Origin: Membranipora membranacea | Lineage: Eukaryota; Bryozoa; Gymnolaemata; Cheilostomatida; Membraniporidae | Assembly (NCBI GenBank): GCA_914767715.1 | Contig: OU612071.1 | Span: 25,169,681 to 25,233,680 of the forward strand | Length of the DNA: 64,000 nucleotides | Direction: 5' to 3' | Shown here: in pieces, positions 21,828-34,196 of the stretch | Numbering within the stretch: position 1 is the stretch's first letter | Layout of the letters: each line of letters opens with the position of its first letter | Program-made: the position numbers and the translations under genes | The notes under the pieces: model-generated | What the model saw: only the letters and a program-made list of their open reading frames with translations | The model's database searches: none | Told to the model about the DNA's origin: nothing

Positions 21828-24800
21828 CTAACTCATTGTGAAGTGTTCAAACTCAATACCGACTTGTTTTATCAGACTGAGGGTGTCTCTTAGTGAGATC
21901 GCCTCTCGCTGGGCTCTCTGATAATCAAGAGAGAAAGCTTCATTATCAGTACTGAGATCATACATAAGGTCAGCTGCCTTCACTGCATGTTCTCCTGACT
22001 CTGAGAGACGAAGGAGACGAAACAGGAGCAGACCTATGGCTGTGTGGGTTTGGGCGAGGTGGAATCTGGTCTGTCTGTATTGTGGGAACTCTTGAAAGAC
22101 ACAAAGCGCTTTGTGCAGATTTATCCAAGCTTTATCAAACTTATCAATCATCATCAGACTAAAACCCATCAGGTAACGACAGATCCCAGATCGTGGTGGA
22201 TATTTCCCTGCTGGCCTTGTAAATGCCAGGTATGATAACCTGCAAGCTGTCTTATGATCCTTCAATGCAATGCAGCATTTACTTGAATCTGTCAGCAGGT
22301 CAACATAACTTTCACTGAGAACAAATCTCCTACATCTCGCAGCCTGTCTGAACGACTCTAGCGCCTCAGTATAACGTCCTGTCTTAGTATAGAGATGGCC
22401 TAGTGAGTCAAAGGCTAATGACCTAGCATGGTCTCTCATAGAGATAGCTACCTCATTTACTGTTTCGAATACATTGCTGATAATTTGTAAAGCCTTGTCA
22501 TACTCTCCGAGCTCACAGTGAACTTGTACAAGACGATTGCGTGCTAACTGAATATCAGGGGTAAAAGTTTGACACGAGGTATACAAACAAAGTGCATGTG
22601 AATGATCCACCAATGATCTATGGTAATAACTCATACTATAAAGTATATCTGCATTGAGCCAAGAATGAAAAATCCTCCCAACGCTAAGAGATTCACTATC
22701 AGAGTGATGATGAAGCTGTTTAGACACTGCTAAATATTTATCATTGTATTGTAAAGATCTTCTATAATCACCAATTGTATAATATATCTTTGCGCGAAAC
22801 CGGTATATATACAATAGATCTGGATGTGCTGTGTGTCGGCCGTAAATGTTAATTAGGAGCCTCTCTGCATCATAAGAATCATATAAAGCTTTCTCGTATT
22901 CCCCTAACTCATAGTGGAGATCACTCCTATTCTGCAGAGCAGTATACAGATTAACATCAACATTTACGCCCATGTTAGTTTTTAATGCCTCTAAGATATC
23001 AAGATTAGAAGTTCTATGTTTGAGTGCATGGTCATATAATTCCAGCCCTTCATATGTTTTACTCCGGTAGCTATAATAATTTGATATTACAGAAGCTAAA
23101 TGAGACACTCGATCACGACATGTTTTGTCATGTTTAGTTTGTACCTCTTTCATTGCAAAATCATACAGTGACAGTGATTTTGTGTCAAATAGCTCCATAA
23201 GAGCAGGCTCTATCTTATCCAGGACCTCAAGGCTTACTTTGTGATGATGAAGCTTCAAGAAACACAAGACTTTTGCCATCTGCCAGGTTAAAACTGATCT
23301 GATATTATCACATCGGATCAGAGTGTCAACATAATCTAAAGCCTCTCTGTATTTCTTACTTTCATCTAGAATGGTGTAACAAAGCACTAGTGCTCTCAAC
23401 TCATATGCTCTGGGTTTTGTTATGTTGTTTATAAGAACATACTCTTCGATCATCTTCCTGAATCCATTACAATCTACCACGTTTTCTTCTGTTAGAGCTT
23501 CAGTCAGGACTCTTAAAGCTCTCTCATAAACAGACATAACACAGAAAACCTCGGCTTGTAACAGGAAATTTGATTGGAGCAGACTTACTGGTGATCTTTT
23601 ATCTGGAAGACATTTAACGATGAATTTTCTCATATCAACATCATGTAAATCCTCTATCATAGACAGGCCTCTTACTACTGATCTGTTGACTAACCATTTC
23701 AGGGACGTCAACAAACAACCGAACATGATGAAGATATTTCTGGGGATGTGATAGCGGTCACTCTCTGATTTCTGTGGGATGTTGGGGAGAACAGACAGAC
23801 ACTCGCACTGTGTCCCTGAAGTGATGTAGGCCTTTATCCTTATAAAGATGGCCAGCCCTAGTGTTATGTTCATCAATTGATATTGCTCTTTACTTATTAC
23901 CCCTAATGATGATGTCATGATCTTGAACACCCCCCATGGATACAATTTTTCAACCTGAAGCAGGACTTTTAGATTTGATGCGAGTAGAGTCGGATAACGG
24001 AACACGTCAGGTTTCATCTTTAAGTCGGATTTTTCATTGCCACGCTCAGATTTGGGCAGGAAAGGATAGTTTTTAATATCCTCTAAGATAGTCCTCAACC
24101 TTTTCTGGATCACCGACACGCTTTTCATTTGCTCTTCCTCAAAGTTTCGCCTTCGCTCTAGAAAGCTTTTGTAAAGAGCTTCCCCACCATTGTGCGCAAA
24201 TATTAACACTGTGCTCGAAAGTAAATCTGCAAGATCTCCGACCTTATTAGGGTCAACAGGTGATCTCAAGGCCGACTTGTAGCTTTTCATTAATTGATCA
24301 ACTGTTAATATGAGTTTCTCACTACCAGGGTAACCATTACCTGTAGGTATATTACCAGCCTTCTTTGTAATCCCATCAATTCTAATACCGCTAACTTTGG
24401 GCTGGTCAATATCCTTTACATCTTCACTTTTTAACTCGGCAATGTCAAAACGCTTCATCTCAGTCTCCCCTAGATTGTTTATACGGAAATATGTGTCCAT
24501 AGCTAACCAAGTGAAGTAATCTGTCTCAGTTGAGTCTACTATGAAAGCATATTCCATGTCTGAGTAAGGGGTGGCTTCACCTCGAGCTACAGAACCGAGA
24601 CCGAGAACAGCAAACGTGAAGGGAGGAGACAACCCAAATTTACTCAAAACCTCAACACTACTACCAACGATTGACGAGAAAACATCAATAATACCCTCAG
24701 TACACTCAACACTCGCATCAAATACAGAGTCTACTAACTGTTCAGCTTTTTGTATGTTATAGATACTAAAGACATCATCCAGACTGAGAGCCTCCTGGAG

Positions 24801-25340
24801 CGAATCTAGACTGTCCACTTGTTGTCTGATGTTGTTACGGTATGACGTCACCTTATATTTGTGTTTACTGATAAGATTCTGATGCTCAATGAAGGATAGC
24901 GGATGATTTCCTTTATACCAGGTATTCTCTATGTCATACACTCTCCTTAGTCTTCTGTCTGTAGGCTCTAGTTGAGCTACACATCCACTGGCCAAACCGT
25001 GAGCCTATATAGGATAAATTATAAGCATAAGTAAAACATTTTCAATGCTGTGAGGACAGCCTGATTAGTCCCAAAGCCAGGTTAAAAAAACTGGGAGAAC
25101 ACAACTTCAGGTCAACTTGAGTAAATTTGAAAATTTGTTCATAAAAAGATGACGCCTGTTGTACATGCAGCCCTGTCCGTCCAATCCTTATCAAAAGGTT
25201 TGCCCAATTTTTTGCTAGATAAGAGCTTTTACCTTGAGGCAAGTTATCCAGTTACTTTCATCCTTTGTTTCCAGATTATTTCTCTCAGCCTCATATTGAT
25301 AATGAGCTGCTAAAAGATCCAGTCCCCAAAAATCATCCAT
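21828..25340 (-). CDS. Nucleotidyltransferase (DUF294/PII-uridylyltransferase N-like) with C-terminal TPR repeats
   Basis: Two exons: 25340-25233 (36 codons, ATG at 25338-25340) and 25004-21828, joined phase 0 (CTCAAG/gtaaaa … tatatag/GCTCAC). The product is 1,094 residues. Without the first exon the large frame would begin at a TTG, and an in-frame TAG lies within the acceptor, so the join is well supported. Residues 165-195 hold a nucleotidyltransferase core: LGLGSVARGEATPYSDMEY, with Gly-Ser at 173-174 and the Asp/Glu pair at 185 and 187. This matches the GS…RxE…SDxE pattern of PF03445-like enzymes, which transfer nucleotides to proteins or small substrates. Roughly the last 350-400 residues carry about eight degenerate TPR units (ELGEYEKAL, TIGDYRRSL, KTGRYTEAL). 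No signal peptide or membrane segment is evident, so it is probably intracellular. Its substrate is unknown. Related proteins occur in non-bilaterian animals. Confidence 0.85.
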
Positions 25341-28320
25341 CCTGAAATCAGAGTAAAAGTACAAACAGTGAATCTTCTCTCATGACTGAACGCAAATCAG
25401 CTACCAGAAGGCTGTAGCGTATTGCGCTGACTCATATCCTCTACAAGACTGTACTTTTAGATATAATAGTACACAAATTAACCACTTTATGACTGCTATC
25501 CAGACCATATGTCTGTTCGCCAGGTTTAGAAGTCACATCGAAAACTACATCGCGTAAGTAGTTTTGAAACATGGGTCTAACTTGGAGTTATGCTTTCACA
25601 GTTCTATTATGGGAGTGTCAAAGATGGGATTATAATTGCTAGGACCTGCAAAGTCAACAAACCATTATCAATTATGTACAAGTTATGTGGAATAAGAATA
25701 TGGAATATGCCGACGACTGAAATTGATAGCTAAAGATAATTGAGCAAATTATGAACAAGTAATAAACAGGAAAGTGGTATGGTGCTGCACATGTGTGAGA
25801 TACTAAATACAAGGATTGATGAAACTCAGTTACTATCATGGTCCATAAATTTCCTATAGCCTATGACTACATGTAATATTAAATATAATATATATAAATA
25901 ATAACATTCAGACGTAGCAGACAGACGTAACATCTTAAACATGAATGGCTATCGGTGCAACCAGCACTTCCAGCTCTATCAACATGACAACGATTACAAA
26001 AACGCATATAGTACTACCCTGACAACCACTTATAGCCAACTGTGCCTCGACTGCGTCGGCAGCTTGGCCACCGTTGGGCGCGTTGGCCAGACACACCACC
26101 ACATCATTCAACTCTGGCTTCCAACAGCATGCTTAAAAGAGCGTCCACTGCCCAACCAATTCAAGCGCTACAAAACAATCGCCTGCCAAAATCTTCGGGC
26201 AAATCAAACTAAAACAATAAACTAGCTAAATGTAGACATCGGCCGATGTTCAATTAACCTTTCACCTCAGCTGGCCTGCATTGACGAGCGACTGACCTGC
26301 ATGGCAGAAACATCTGGCCCAACCAACACGGAATTCTCACAGGTGTTTGCCTCACCTTTCCATTCGTTCCAGTATTCATTTCAAAGCAATACACCAAGGA
26401 CAAGTAGTATAAATTTTGAATGTCTAAGGACTACCCTTTGCCAGCTTGAAAAAAATCAATCCTACGCCCACACTGTGAAAAAATGGCATTACTTATTTTA
26501 TTTTCCTACGAGCTGTGCAAGTAGTTGTGCATATTCATGTTCATTCACAATTAAGTGATGATGATAATTTTTAATGGTGATGGCTAACTGATGTCCCTAC
26601 AGTTGATTATCCCTGAAATCACTTTCACCTATCCACATTCATTAAGTTGCAGTGGTGCCTAATCTATGTTTATTTACAAGTTAGATTCAGTCATTTTCAT
26701 TGGAAATAGTTTGTTTGAATTTTCAGAAGACAATTAATCCCTAAGTTACAGAATCAAACAATTTAAAATCAGCGAGAATCGATGATGGGTCAGACAGCCA
26801 TAGTTTGGTTTCATTGTTTCATTTGTGATAATCCAGATAAATCTCAATGATAAACATCAGCCTGCAGATACGGGAAAGCTAAAGTGAAAGATAGATACCA
26901 CAACAAGCACTTTCAACAACTTCAAGTGGCCACCAACGCACCTAACCCTCTAACCATCTAGGTGTTTCAAGTCTCTACGTCGCCGCATTAATGTCCAAAG
27001 AGACTGTTTAGATCACAGGCTTTCAGTATTTTGAATAAACTAGAACTGACACATCAGGACCCAACTCTAATAATGGTGCTGTGGAAGGTAGGGATAAGAA
27101 AAGCATGAGGGGATTTGTTTGCAACAGCAATATGTTCTGTGAAAAACTGAGGCGTGTCAATAATGGGTGATTATTGGAAAAACTGCCTCTTCCATATCGT
27201 TGGTATATTGGGACCGTATCACAGGCTTCTCCAAAACTTTGGTCTTTGGCAATGTTTGACTGCAGAAAAGATGCAAAGCTGTTCGGCCAAGGAGGTCAGA
27301 TCAGAGCTTAGATCATTTGTCAGAGTGACGCTAGATCAAGTTTGATCTATTTGCTTGCATTTGTTCATCAGTTACTCTCCCTCCACTAGAGGGTTTAATT
27401 ATTGTAACAACTGCCTCATTCATTTCATTGGTCAATTGGGATATATTATTCATTATGCCAATAAGAGCAGGCAACTGAAATGTAAGTGTTTAAGGACATG
27501 CCTCGCCTAGGATACTAACTTGAGAACAACTGGTCCGATTTCCTTGGTTTTTCATTCAAATTATAGCTATTCCTTGTTTAGCAATTTCCAAACCCTCAAT
27601 TATCTTTGATTCAATTTCTTATGTATGTGATGGCAATTTATAAAATTTAAGTCACCGGTCCCCATGCAAAAGAATAGGAGCTGTTAATAACTGGGAGCAT
27701 CTGGCTCAGACGCCTCACAACCATTTATTCATATCAAACCAGGATTGGCAGTGCAAAGTAGTCCCAATAAAATTAATTTGTCATAATTCATCCTAGGAAC
27801 AAGCCTTGCCAGTTTGTGAACTGTTGTAAAATACACACCATAATGACTGGATTTTAGAGCCTTATATTACTACGCCAAATCTGGTCAAGAAATATATCAG
27901 GCAAAAAACCATGTAGGGTTGGATTTTCCTCTGTATTCATGAGGCATTTATTTCAATTAGAGTAGAGATGTTGATTCGAAACTTCAGAATATTCAAAAGG
28001 GATATGTTTGTAGGTAGTTCCTATACAATAGACAGTTTTCTGAGCTCTTATTTATGCCTCAATTGGGAGTTGTCCTCTCTCCAGTTTGGTACTTTTAACC
28101 CACGCCGAATAGGAAAAACCTGCTGAAAGAGAGTTTTCTTGATAGGATAAACATGATTTTTGATTCAGAGTCTGCACCATTGAAAACCCTGTGAGCACTA
28201 AGGCCAATGAGAACATGCGTACATCGAAATTACAACGTTACTAAAAGTGGTGATTGCAAGAAAAAGGTTTAAAAAAGTATGGTCAGGTTATCCAAAAACA
28301 AAACAAAAAATTCATCGCAT
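25341..28320. other. Upstream intergenic stretch of the nucleotidyltransferase gene
   Basis: An acceptor-like TGATTTCAG ends just before the nucleotidyltransferase ATG, suggesting a 5'UTR exon in this stretch. The block at about 26933-27045 (CCACCAACGCACCTAACCCTC … ACTGTTTAGATCACAGGC) is an inverted match to 38140-38230 inside repeat U2. Frames at 25941-26225 and 26301-26558 have no recognisable motif and are not called. The region near 26050-26200 is more GC-rich than its surroundings. Confidence 0.4.
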
Positions 28321-31300
28321 TTACATGTAGCTAATAAATAGTGATTTGCTTAGGAGAGCTGTTCTACTGTTTAAAATGGGCTTGTCTGATAACCTGGCAC
28401 TATGCCTGTAGATGGATTGCTTTTGTGGGATGTGGTGGTGTAGCCTGTGGTTCTCGTTAGACAGTACTTGAGAAACATAGCCACTACATAATTTGCTCAA
28501 CATTGCTACTCACTGTCATTTATTCTTCGGATCTTAGATGTGTCGAGGGGAAAATAGGTCTCAAACACAAAATTTGATGCCTTTCAATGAGGTCTTTCCG
28601 TTACTGCGGTAGGTAACAGTACCATGCAGGCGCAGCATATGTGAGAATAGGCACTATCCTAGCCTGATAGAACTTGACTAGCGATTGGGTATGTACGCCG
28701 TGGCGCTTGAGCGTAAGCAGCCCGTGTACAGCTGATCTAGCCTTATTTATCACAGATCTGGTATGAGACGTAAAAGTGAGGTGGTCGTCGATCGTCACAC
28801 CCAGTAATTTTGCTGAATTGGTTTGGGAAATAGGCTCACCCTTGATGGTAATAGGCGGTGATATGGTGGTGCTAGGTTGAAGTGTCAACATCATGTACTG
28901 TGTTTTGGCTGCATTGATATTTTGGTTGGAGTTGTCACACCACTGTACTGCGTTATCAGCGGCTGTTTGCATGTTATGATCAGCAATAGTTATGTCTCTG
29001 TTTGGTCCACATTTGTCAACTGTTGTCACTTTTGAATTTGGCATTACATCGTAGATTGTGGTGTCATCTCCGTATTTGATAACTTGGATGTCATGGCACA
29101 GGTCTGCAACATAGACATTCCACAATACTGGTCCTAGGATTGTGCCTTGTGGACGCCAATTATCGACGATTTGATACTAGAATGAGAGTCCTGAAATTTC
29201 ACGCATTGTTAACGTTTTGAGAGAAGTTTGCTATAAGACGTACTAGAGGCGATGGTACAGCCATGGCTAGGAGGTGGTTGGTCAGCGTGTCTGGTTTCAT
29301 TAAGTCAAATGCCTTGCTAAAGTCAATGAGAAGGCATTGGACACCATATGTGGATTTCTTGTTGCGAGCTTAAGAAGCAGTTGTCGTCAATTGTACTAGA
29401 GCATCAGTTGTACCGACTCCATTTGTGTATGCATATTGATGTTATCACAAGGTGTGAATTTGGCTATTTATTTCTTGATGAACAACTCTGTGATTTTGCT
29501 AATATGTTATAAGAGCGAAATTGGTCGATAGTCCTTGCAAGTTTTAGGATCCGATGTTTTTGGTAACGGCTTGGTCTCAGCTTTTTTCCAGATGGAGGGA
29601 AAATGGCCTGAGTTGACTATTTATTGTATTTTATGTGCTATTGGTGTTGAGAACATGTCTGCATTGTTTTTTGTCATCAGGCTTGGGTAATCATCAGAGT
29701 GTGTTGCTTTGTTCGTATTGATGCCCTGTAGTATTTTGTAAAAATCCCGCTTATCATGAACATAGACTGGGGGATTTTCGGATGCTGGAATTTCCGGCAA
29801 CTCAATTGTGTTTAGAACAGAAATAAGTTGGTTCCATCCACTGCTCGTCTAGATATAAGTATCTTGTAGGGTTAGTTGATTTAGTCTCCCCAGTTACTGA
29901 CCAGACATTCTTCCACCAGCACTTGCTACCTGAAAATAGATTGTTTATGTTGTTGTCTGCCTGCTTTTGCTGAAACTTCTGCAACGCAGTCTTGAACTGA
30001 CCAGCGTAATGCTTCCAGGATTCACACCCACGCTTATAGAACTTTTTCTTTGGTCTTCTGAGTTTTTTTATTAGTGGAGTTGTAATAGGACGTTTCCCAA
30101 TCGGGTGCCTGTTTATCTTATTGGGCAGTGTGTGTCGATGATTGACGTCATAATGTTTTGGAATTTCTCAGCTTTGCTATCAGGGTCAGGCTCGCTGATT
30201 ATTTCGTGCCAGCTCTGCTCATGTAAACTTTTTGTGGTTGCAATTTTTGTCTTCCCAGTTATCAACCTTTTTCGCAAAGTAACGTACTTCTGTTTGGGTT
30301 AAACGTTTGAGGAAAGAGTGATCGAGCTATGGTCACTATTTCCAACATTAGGCGCTAATAGACATGTTTCCTTGGGTGAGTTCACGTATTCATGGATGTC
30401 AGTGAATACAAGGTCTAGTGTGTTGTCTTGGCGCGTGGGGAACCACACGATCTGAGAGAGTTCAGTCATGTCACTTATTGGGCACGTGTCCAAATCATTG
30501 AAATCCCCGTATATCACTGTGTTGGAGTTAGGATATTTGGTGGCGAGCTCACTGATGGTGCTTATTATGTGATCGATAGTTCAGTCACATGTTGCTTTGT
30601 TCAGGTTAGGAGGATGGTAGATCACTGCATAAATCGTAGCTGGTTTCTGTGGGCTATGAACTGCTATCCAGCGGGCAGACATGTTTTCTGATGTATATTC
30701 CTTCACCACAGTGGCTGATAGACGTGATCGGACAAAAATACACACCCCGCCAGCTCTCTTGTTGCATCTATCGACACAAAGTAGCTTGAAGTTTCGTATG
30801 ATGAAAGCCGGTCGTTTGGGGGTTTTAGCCAGGTTTCTGTCAGCATCATCAGGTCATAATCCACTGAGCTTTGAACATGTTCAGCGTGTTTGCTTTTTCT
30901 TATTGACCTGATATTGCTACCAACGATAAGCAGGAGGATTGTGCTTGGTCTAGCTGATTTTGGCTCTCTATTGATGTTACGGCGATAGCTCTTGTTGACC
31001 GACCTAGTGTGTATTTGTGTACGATAGTCAGTTAGGCGTGTGTCGTGAGAGGAGACAACGGCTTCTAAAACATTGTTATTACGATTAACAGGAAAGCATG
31101 ACAGCCCAGATCTGGTTTGTACGACTGAGTGGCATGTATGATAATATGGTTTGATGTTTGAATATGAATTTTTGATGACAGAGGTGGGGCGATAACACAC
31201 TCTGTGTTTGCTGACATTTCCTAGTGCATGGAATGTACCTGTATCAGGTGCATTACCATAATCTCCATCATAAGATGGGCCTCTATTGGTAATAGAGCTG

Positions 31301-31614
31301 GGAATGAATTGCACTCCATGAAAGCTACCATGTCTTCGTACATGACATGCATTAACAACAACGTGCTCGTTAGTGGTAATTGCATGACCATAATATCCAT
31401 CATAAGATGGGACTCTCTGCACCAAAGCTTTTGCCCTACTTATCTGATATCTATTATATGTAATAAACCGTACCCCTCGGTTAGAAATGACAGTTTGTAT
31501 AGGGTACCCCTTAAACTCAGTCATGCTAACCAAATCTTGACTATCAATATGGCAGGAAGTATAAAATGCCAAATCATCACAATCAACAATCAAAGAATCA
31601 GAATATAAAATCAT
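28321..31614 (-). pseudogene. Decayed LINE retrotransposon (endonuclease plus reverse transcriptase)
   Basis: Read on the reverse strand in order. At 31614-30703 an ORF ends in an apurinic-type endonuclease start (SNIRSIRKSKHAEHV … LTETWL). At 30517-30299 the endonuclease continues with YGDFN and SDHSS. After degraded sequence come a polymerase block (PQGTILGPVLWNVYVADL), the catalytic YGDD box (about 29073) and the thumb region (KLLGVTIDDHLTF … YQARIVPILTYAAPAW) at 29125-28601. The 3' remnant with RLHHHIPQ… is at 28503-28321. Multiple stops and frame changes separate these blocks, so it is inactive. Motif order and the thumb signature are those of CR1/L2/Jockey-like LINEs. A TA dinucleotide run (31612-31634) marks its 5' side. 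The element copied its RNA into a nicked target site. Confidence 0.8.
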
Positions 31615-32411
31615 ATATATATATATATATATAATACAATGTTCGGGTTATCAGACTATTGTGTATGACCTTCTCATTTCTGTGAATTATCAGTATCAGA
31701 TTATTTTTACCGTCACAACATATCAGCACAGAGTAAGGATATATCCTTACTCTGTGATATCAGCTATACACAGTACAGGTTATCAGACCACCTGCTAAGC
31801 CTCAGTAGTGTGGAAGACCATGAGACCACACAATTATACAGTTATCCTTGATATCACTCTGTCGGCATTAACTCAAAGCTGGCTTGAGTAGAATTATGGA
31901 TTGCATCCTGTTAGAAAGATGTTTCAATGAGCTTTCCAATGATTTGAAACTTTTAAATTAGTCAGTCAAGGATTTAACACAAGGCATCTGAGTCGACCAA
32001 TGTATTCACTCATCACGATCGTAATTATTGTGTTATGAATTTTTACTTAAATTCAAAAGTATGGTTATCGAGAAGATCACACCGTTTCTCAAACAGTGTA
32101 ATGACCAAATTGAAGTATACAATATAAATTAGTACACAAGTATGACACTGAGCCATTGTCAATAATCGATCCCTCACCCAGCATCCAACACACAGGGAGT
32201 TCTGGCGACTGAGAAAATTATGCTGTCACCAGGTCAGCTGATAGAGTTGCCTTCCTCCATGGTAAAGTCAAAGCAGAGCAAGCATCCTGACAGAAAGGCA
32301 TAAATGAGCAGCATCAAGGGAGGTGATGTTCCCCCCTAGAGGGTATAGAAATAGTACAGGTAAACAAATTATAACATATATGGATGGGACACCACATTGC
32401 GAAAAAATTAC
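31615..32411. other. Repeat-rich non-coding stretch
   Basis: It starts with about 11 TA units (31612-31634) and contains the 30-bp palindromic insertion at 31727-31756. The word TATCAGACCACCTGCTAAGC at 31783 resembles 5226. No ORF is supported. Confidence 0.4.
31727..31756 (+). mobile_element. Minimal 30-bp foldback element with 7-bp target duplication
   Basis: A perfect palindrome made of CACAGAGTAAGGATA followed directly by its reverse complement. It is flanked by ATATCAG at 31720-31726 and 31757-31763. The 15-bp end is identical to the ends of the large foldback elements at 36224 and 47512, which also have 7-bp duplications. It looks like a family member reduced to its two termini. Confidence 0.8.
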
Positions 32412-32980
32412 AGACACTAAAGCCAAACTTTCACTGCATAATGCCCATTTTGTTATTCGGTTGCCCTCATCGAGTATTGGCTAGAATCGTAAGAACAGTA
32501 ACAGACAACATTTCTTCATCAGACTATGAACTTTTCAATAACTTCATCAAGACAGCTTTTCAACCTTTTGTCTGAAAATCTGCCGATACATTACTGCTAT
32601 CTAAGATCAAAAGCGCATGTGAACCTGAAGACTTAAGCAGAAGTAACCAAATACATCACTGATCATACCAAGTAAGCATACAAAGCTACTAGACTCACCG
32701 ACTATGCCCTCATAACCCCACTAGACAACGTCACAGAGCATATCGATAAAGTGGCTGTGAACTATGTCAGAGATTGTTCATCGATTTCAGCAGTGCATTC
32801 AATACAATATAACAAGCTAGTCTAATCTGATAAAACAATATTAAACTGGATATACAACTTATCCATGCTCTCTCAACGAGTCAAAGCTCATGGTGAAACA
32901 TCGCAAATCCCAAACAATTGATTTTTGTCAACTCCCTCTCCATCAAAGACTTGGAAACTAAAGATGCTGTCTTCAGCAAC

Positions 32981-32987
32981 AAGCTAT
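32981..32987 (+). other. Empty target site (AAGCTAT) of the foldback element
   Basis: U1 reads GCAACAAGCTATGTAAACCAG with nothing inserted. In U3 (47505-48211) the same sequence has AAGCTAT, then the foldback element, then TAGCTAT. In U2 both flanks are exact copies. This is the pre-insertion state and proves a 7-bp target duplication. Confidence 0.85.
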
Positions 32988-33317
32988 GTAAACCAGTGCC
33001 TCCAACAATCACCTCCCAATTACAACAAACACAAATACTGTGGCACAACTATCCATAAAGCTAAACTGTCGCAGTTGCCATTATCAGTGAAGCCAAGCAG
33101 AGACAATGTATCACCAAGCAGCTAGCCAAGTTGAAGATCAAACCATCAATATAATTTATTACTAGCATATAATACAATATATAATATAAGGCAAACTAAA
33201 GATAAAATGCCTATGGATGATACGCTGGGTTAACAAAGTTGTAGTAAAATACCAGGGAAAAGAATTTCCGTGCAGAATTTGTACGTTTTGACAACTATCT
33301 CTTTAGCTGCGTTTTAA

Positions 33318-33370
33318 CACACACACACACACACAACACACAAACCCATGCATACATACATACATGCATA
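33318..33370 (+). repeat. CA and CATA microsatellite in U1
   Basis: A CA run followed by CATA repeats; the equivalent in U3 is at about 48546-48630 and differs in length and composition. Confidence 0.8.
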
Positions 33371-33680
33371 AATCCAGTACCAGAAATTAAGTAGGGATCA
33401 AGTATCAAACTCACCTGATTATGCTCTGATCGATGATCCAGTAAACTTCGGAAGTTCACCCTGCATACAGAAGAGAGACTGATAAAGACTCTTCTGACCG
33501 AGCTACAGCCTCGGCTACAACTGTGCTGTGGACAGACAACTATCTTCTCCTAGCAGGCTACAAAATAGATGCCATGGGTCAATGAAGAATTCAGACAGTA
33601 AACTGAGTAGAAATAAGAGCAGGGGATAGGACAAAAATGTGTCGGAAATTAGGGCCAAAGATCTATATTGGTGTATCCTG

Positions 33681-34196
33681 CCAACGTTGACTCAATCATA
33701 GCTAAAGTAAAACCCGCAACACATGCTTTGATTCAATTGAAATGAGTAGGGATTAGTGTATCTAGCCTAGCTGTTTTTTATAAAATCAGAATCTTTTCAT
33801 TGCTTAGCTATACAGCCCCAAGCTGGTTCCCCTTTCTTTCACGTAGTGATAAAATGAGGCTGGAGAGAATACAGAAACTTAGTCTCCGAGTAAATTTACC
33901 GAGCTACAACGATTACTAACAGAGACTGTCTTTCCTTAGTTTAGAAGAACTCTCTGTTTTTTCGCTGTTTACAATATGCATCTAAGATATCTCAAACAGG
34001 AAATCATCCATTGAAGAATTAAATTCTAACGGATAGAAAATCAAGCAACTCTAGACATGGCACTATACGTTAGCACCAAAATGTAGAACAACCCTGTATG
34101 AGAAAAGTTTTTTCTTAAACTACTTTTGATATGTTTTTGTGCACACGGTCTCATTTGCCCTTGTTACATTTATCGGTGATGAATAAAGTTGAAAAT
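33681..34196 (+). mobile_element. LINE reverse transcriptase 3' fragment inserted in U1
   Basis: Encodes …IFSLLSYTAPSWFPFLS… and RSDKMRLERIQKL, the C-terminal thumb region of CR1-like LINEs, with stops. It ends in AATAAAGTTGAAAATATCTA. U3 (about 48915-48930) lacks it: GTGTATCTGATACC is continuous there. It therefore inserted after the U copies separated, or was lost from U3. Confidence 0.7.

Noticed and set aside
24571-24762. Plus-strand frame inside the nucleotidyltransferase gene
   Set aside because: Shadow of the coding strand, with no motif.
31228-31608. 126-codon plus-strand frame over the LINE 5' part
   Set aside because: Antisense shadow of the LINE ORF; both carry the same internal repeat.
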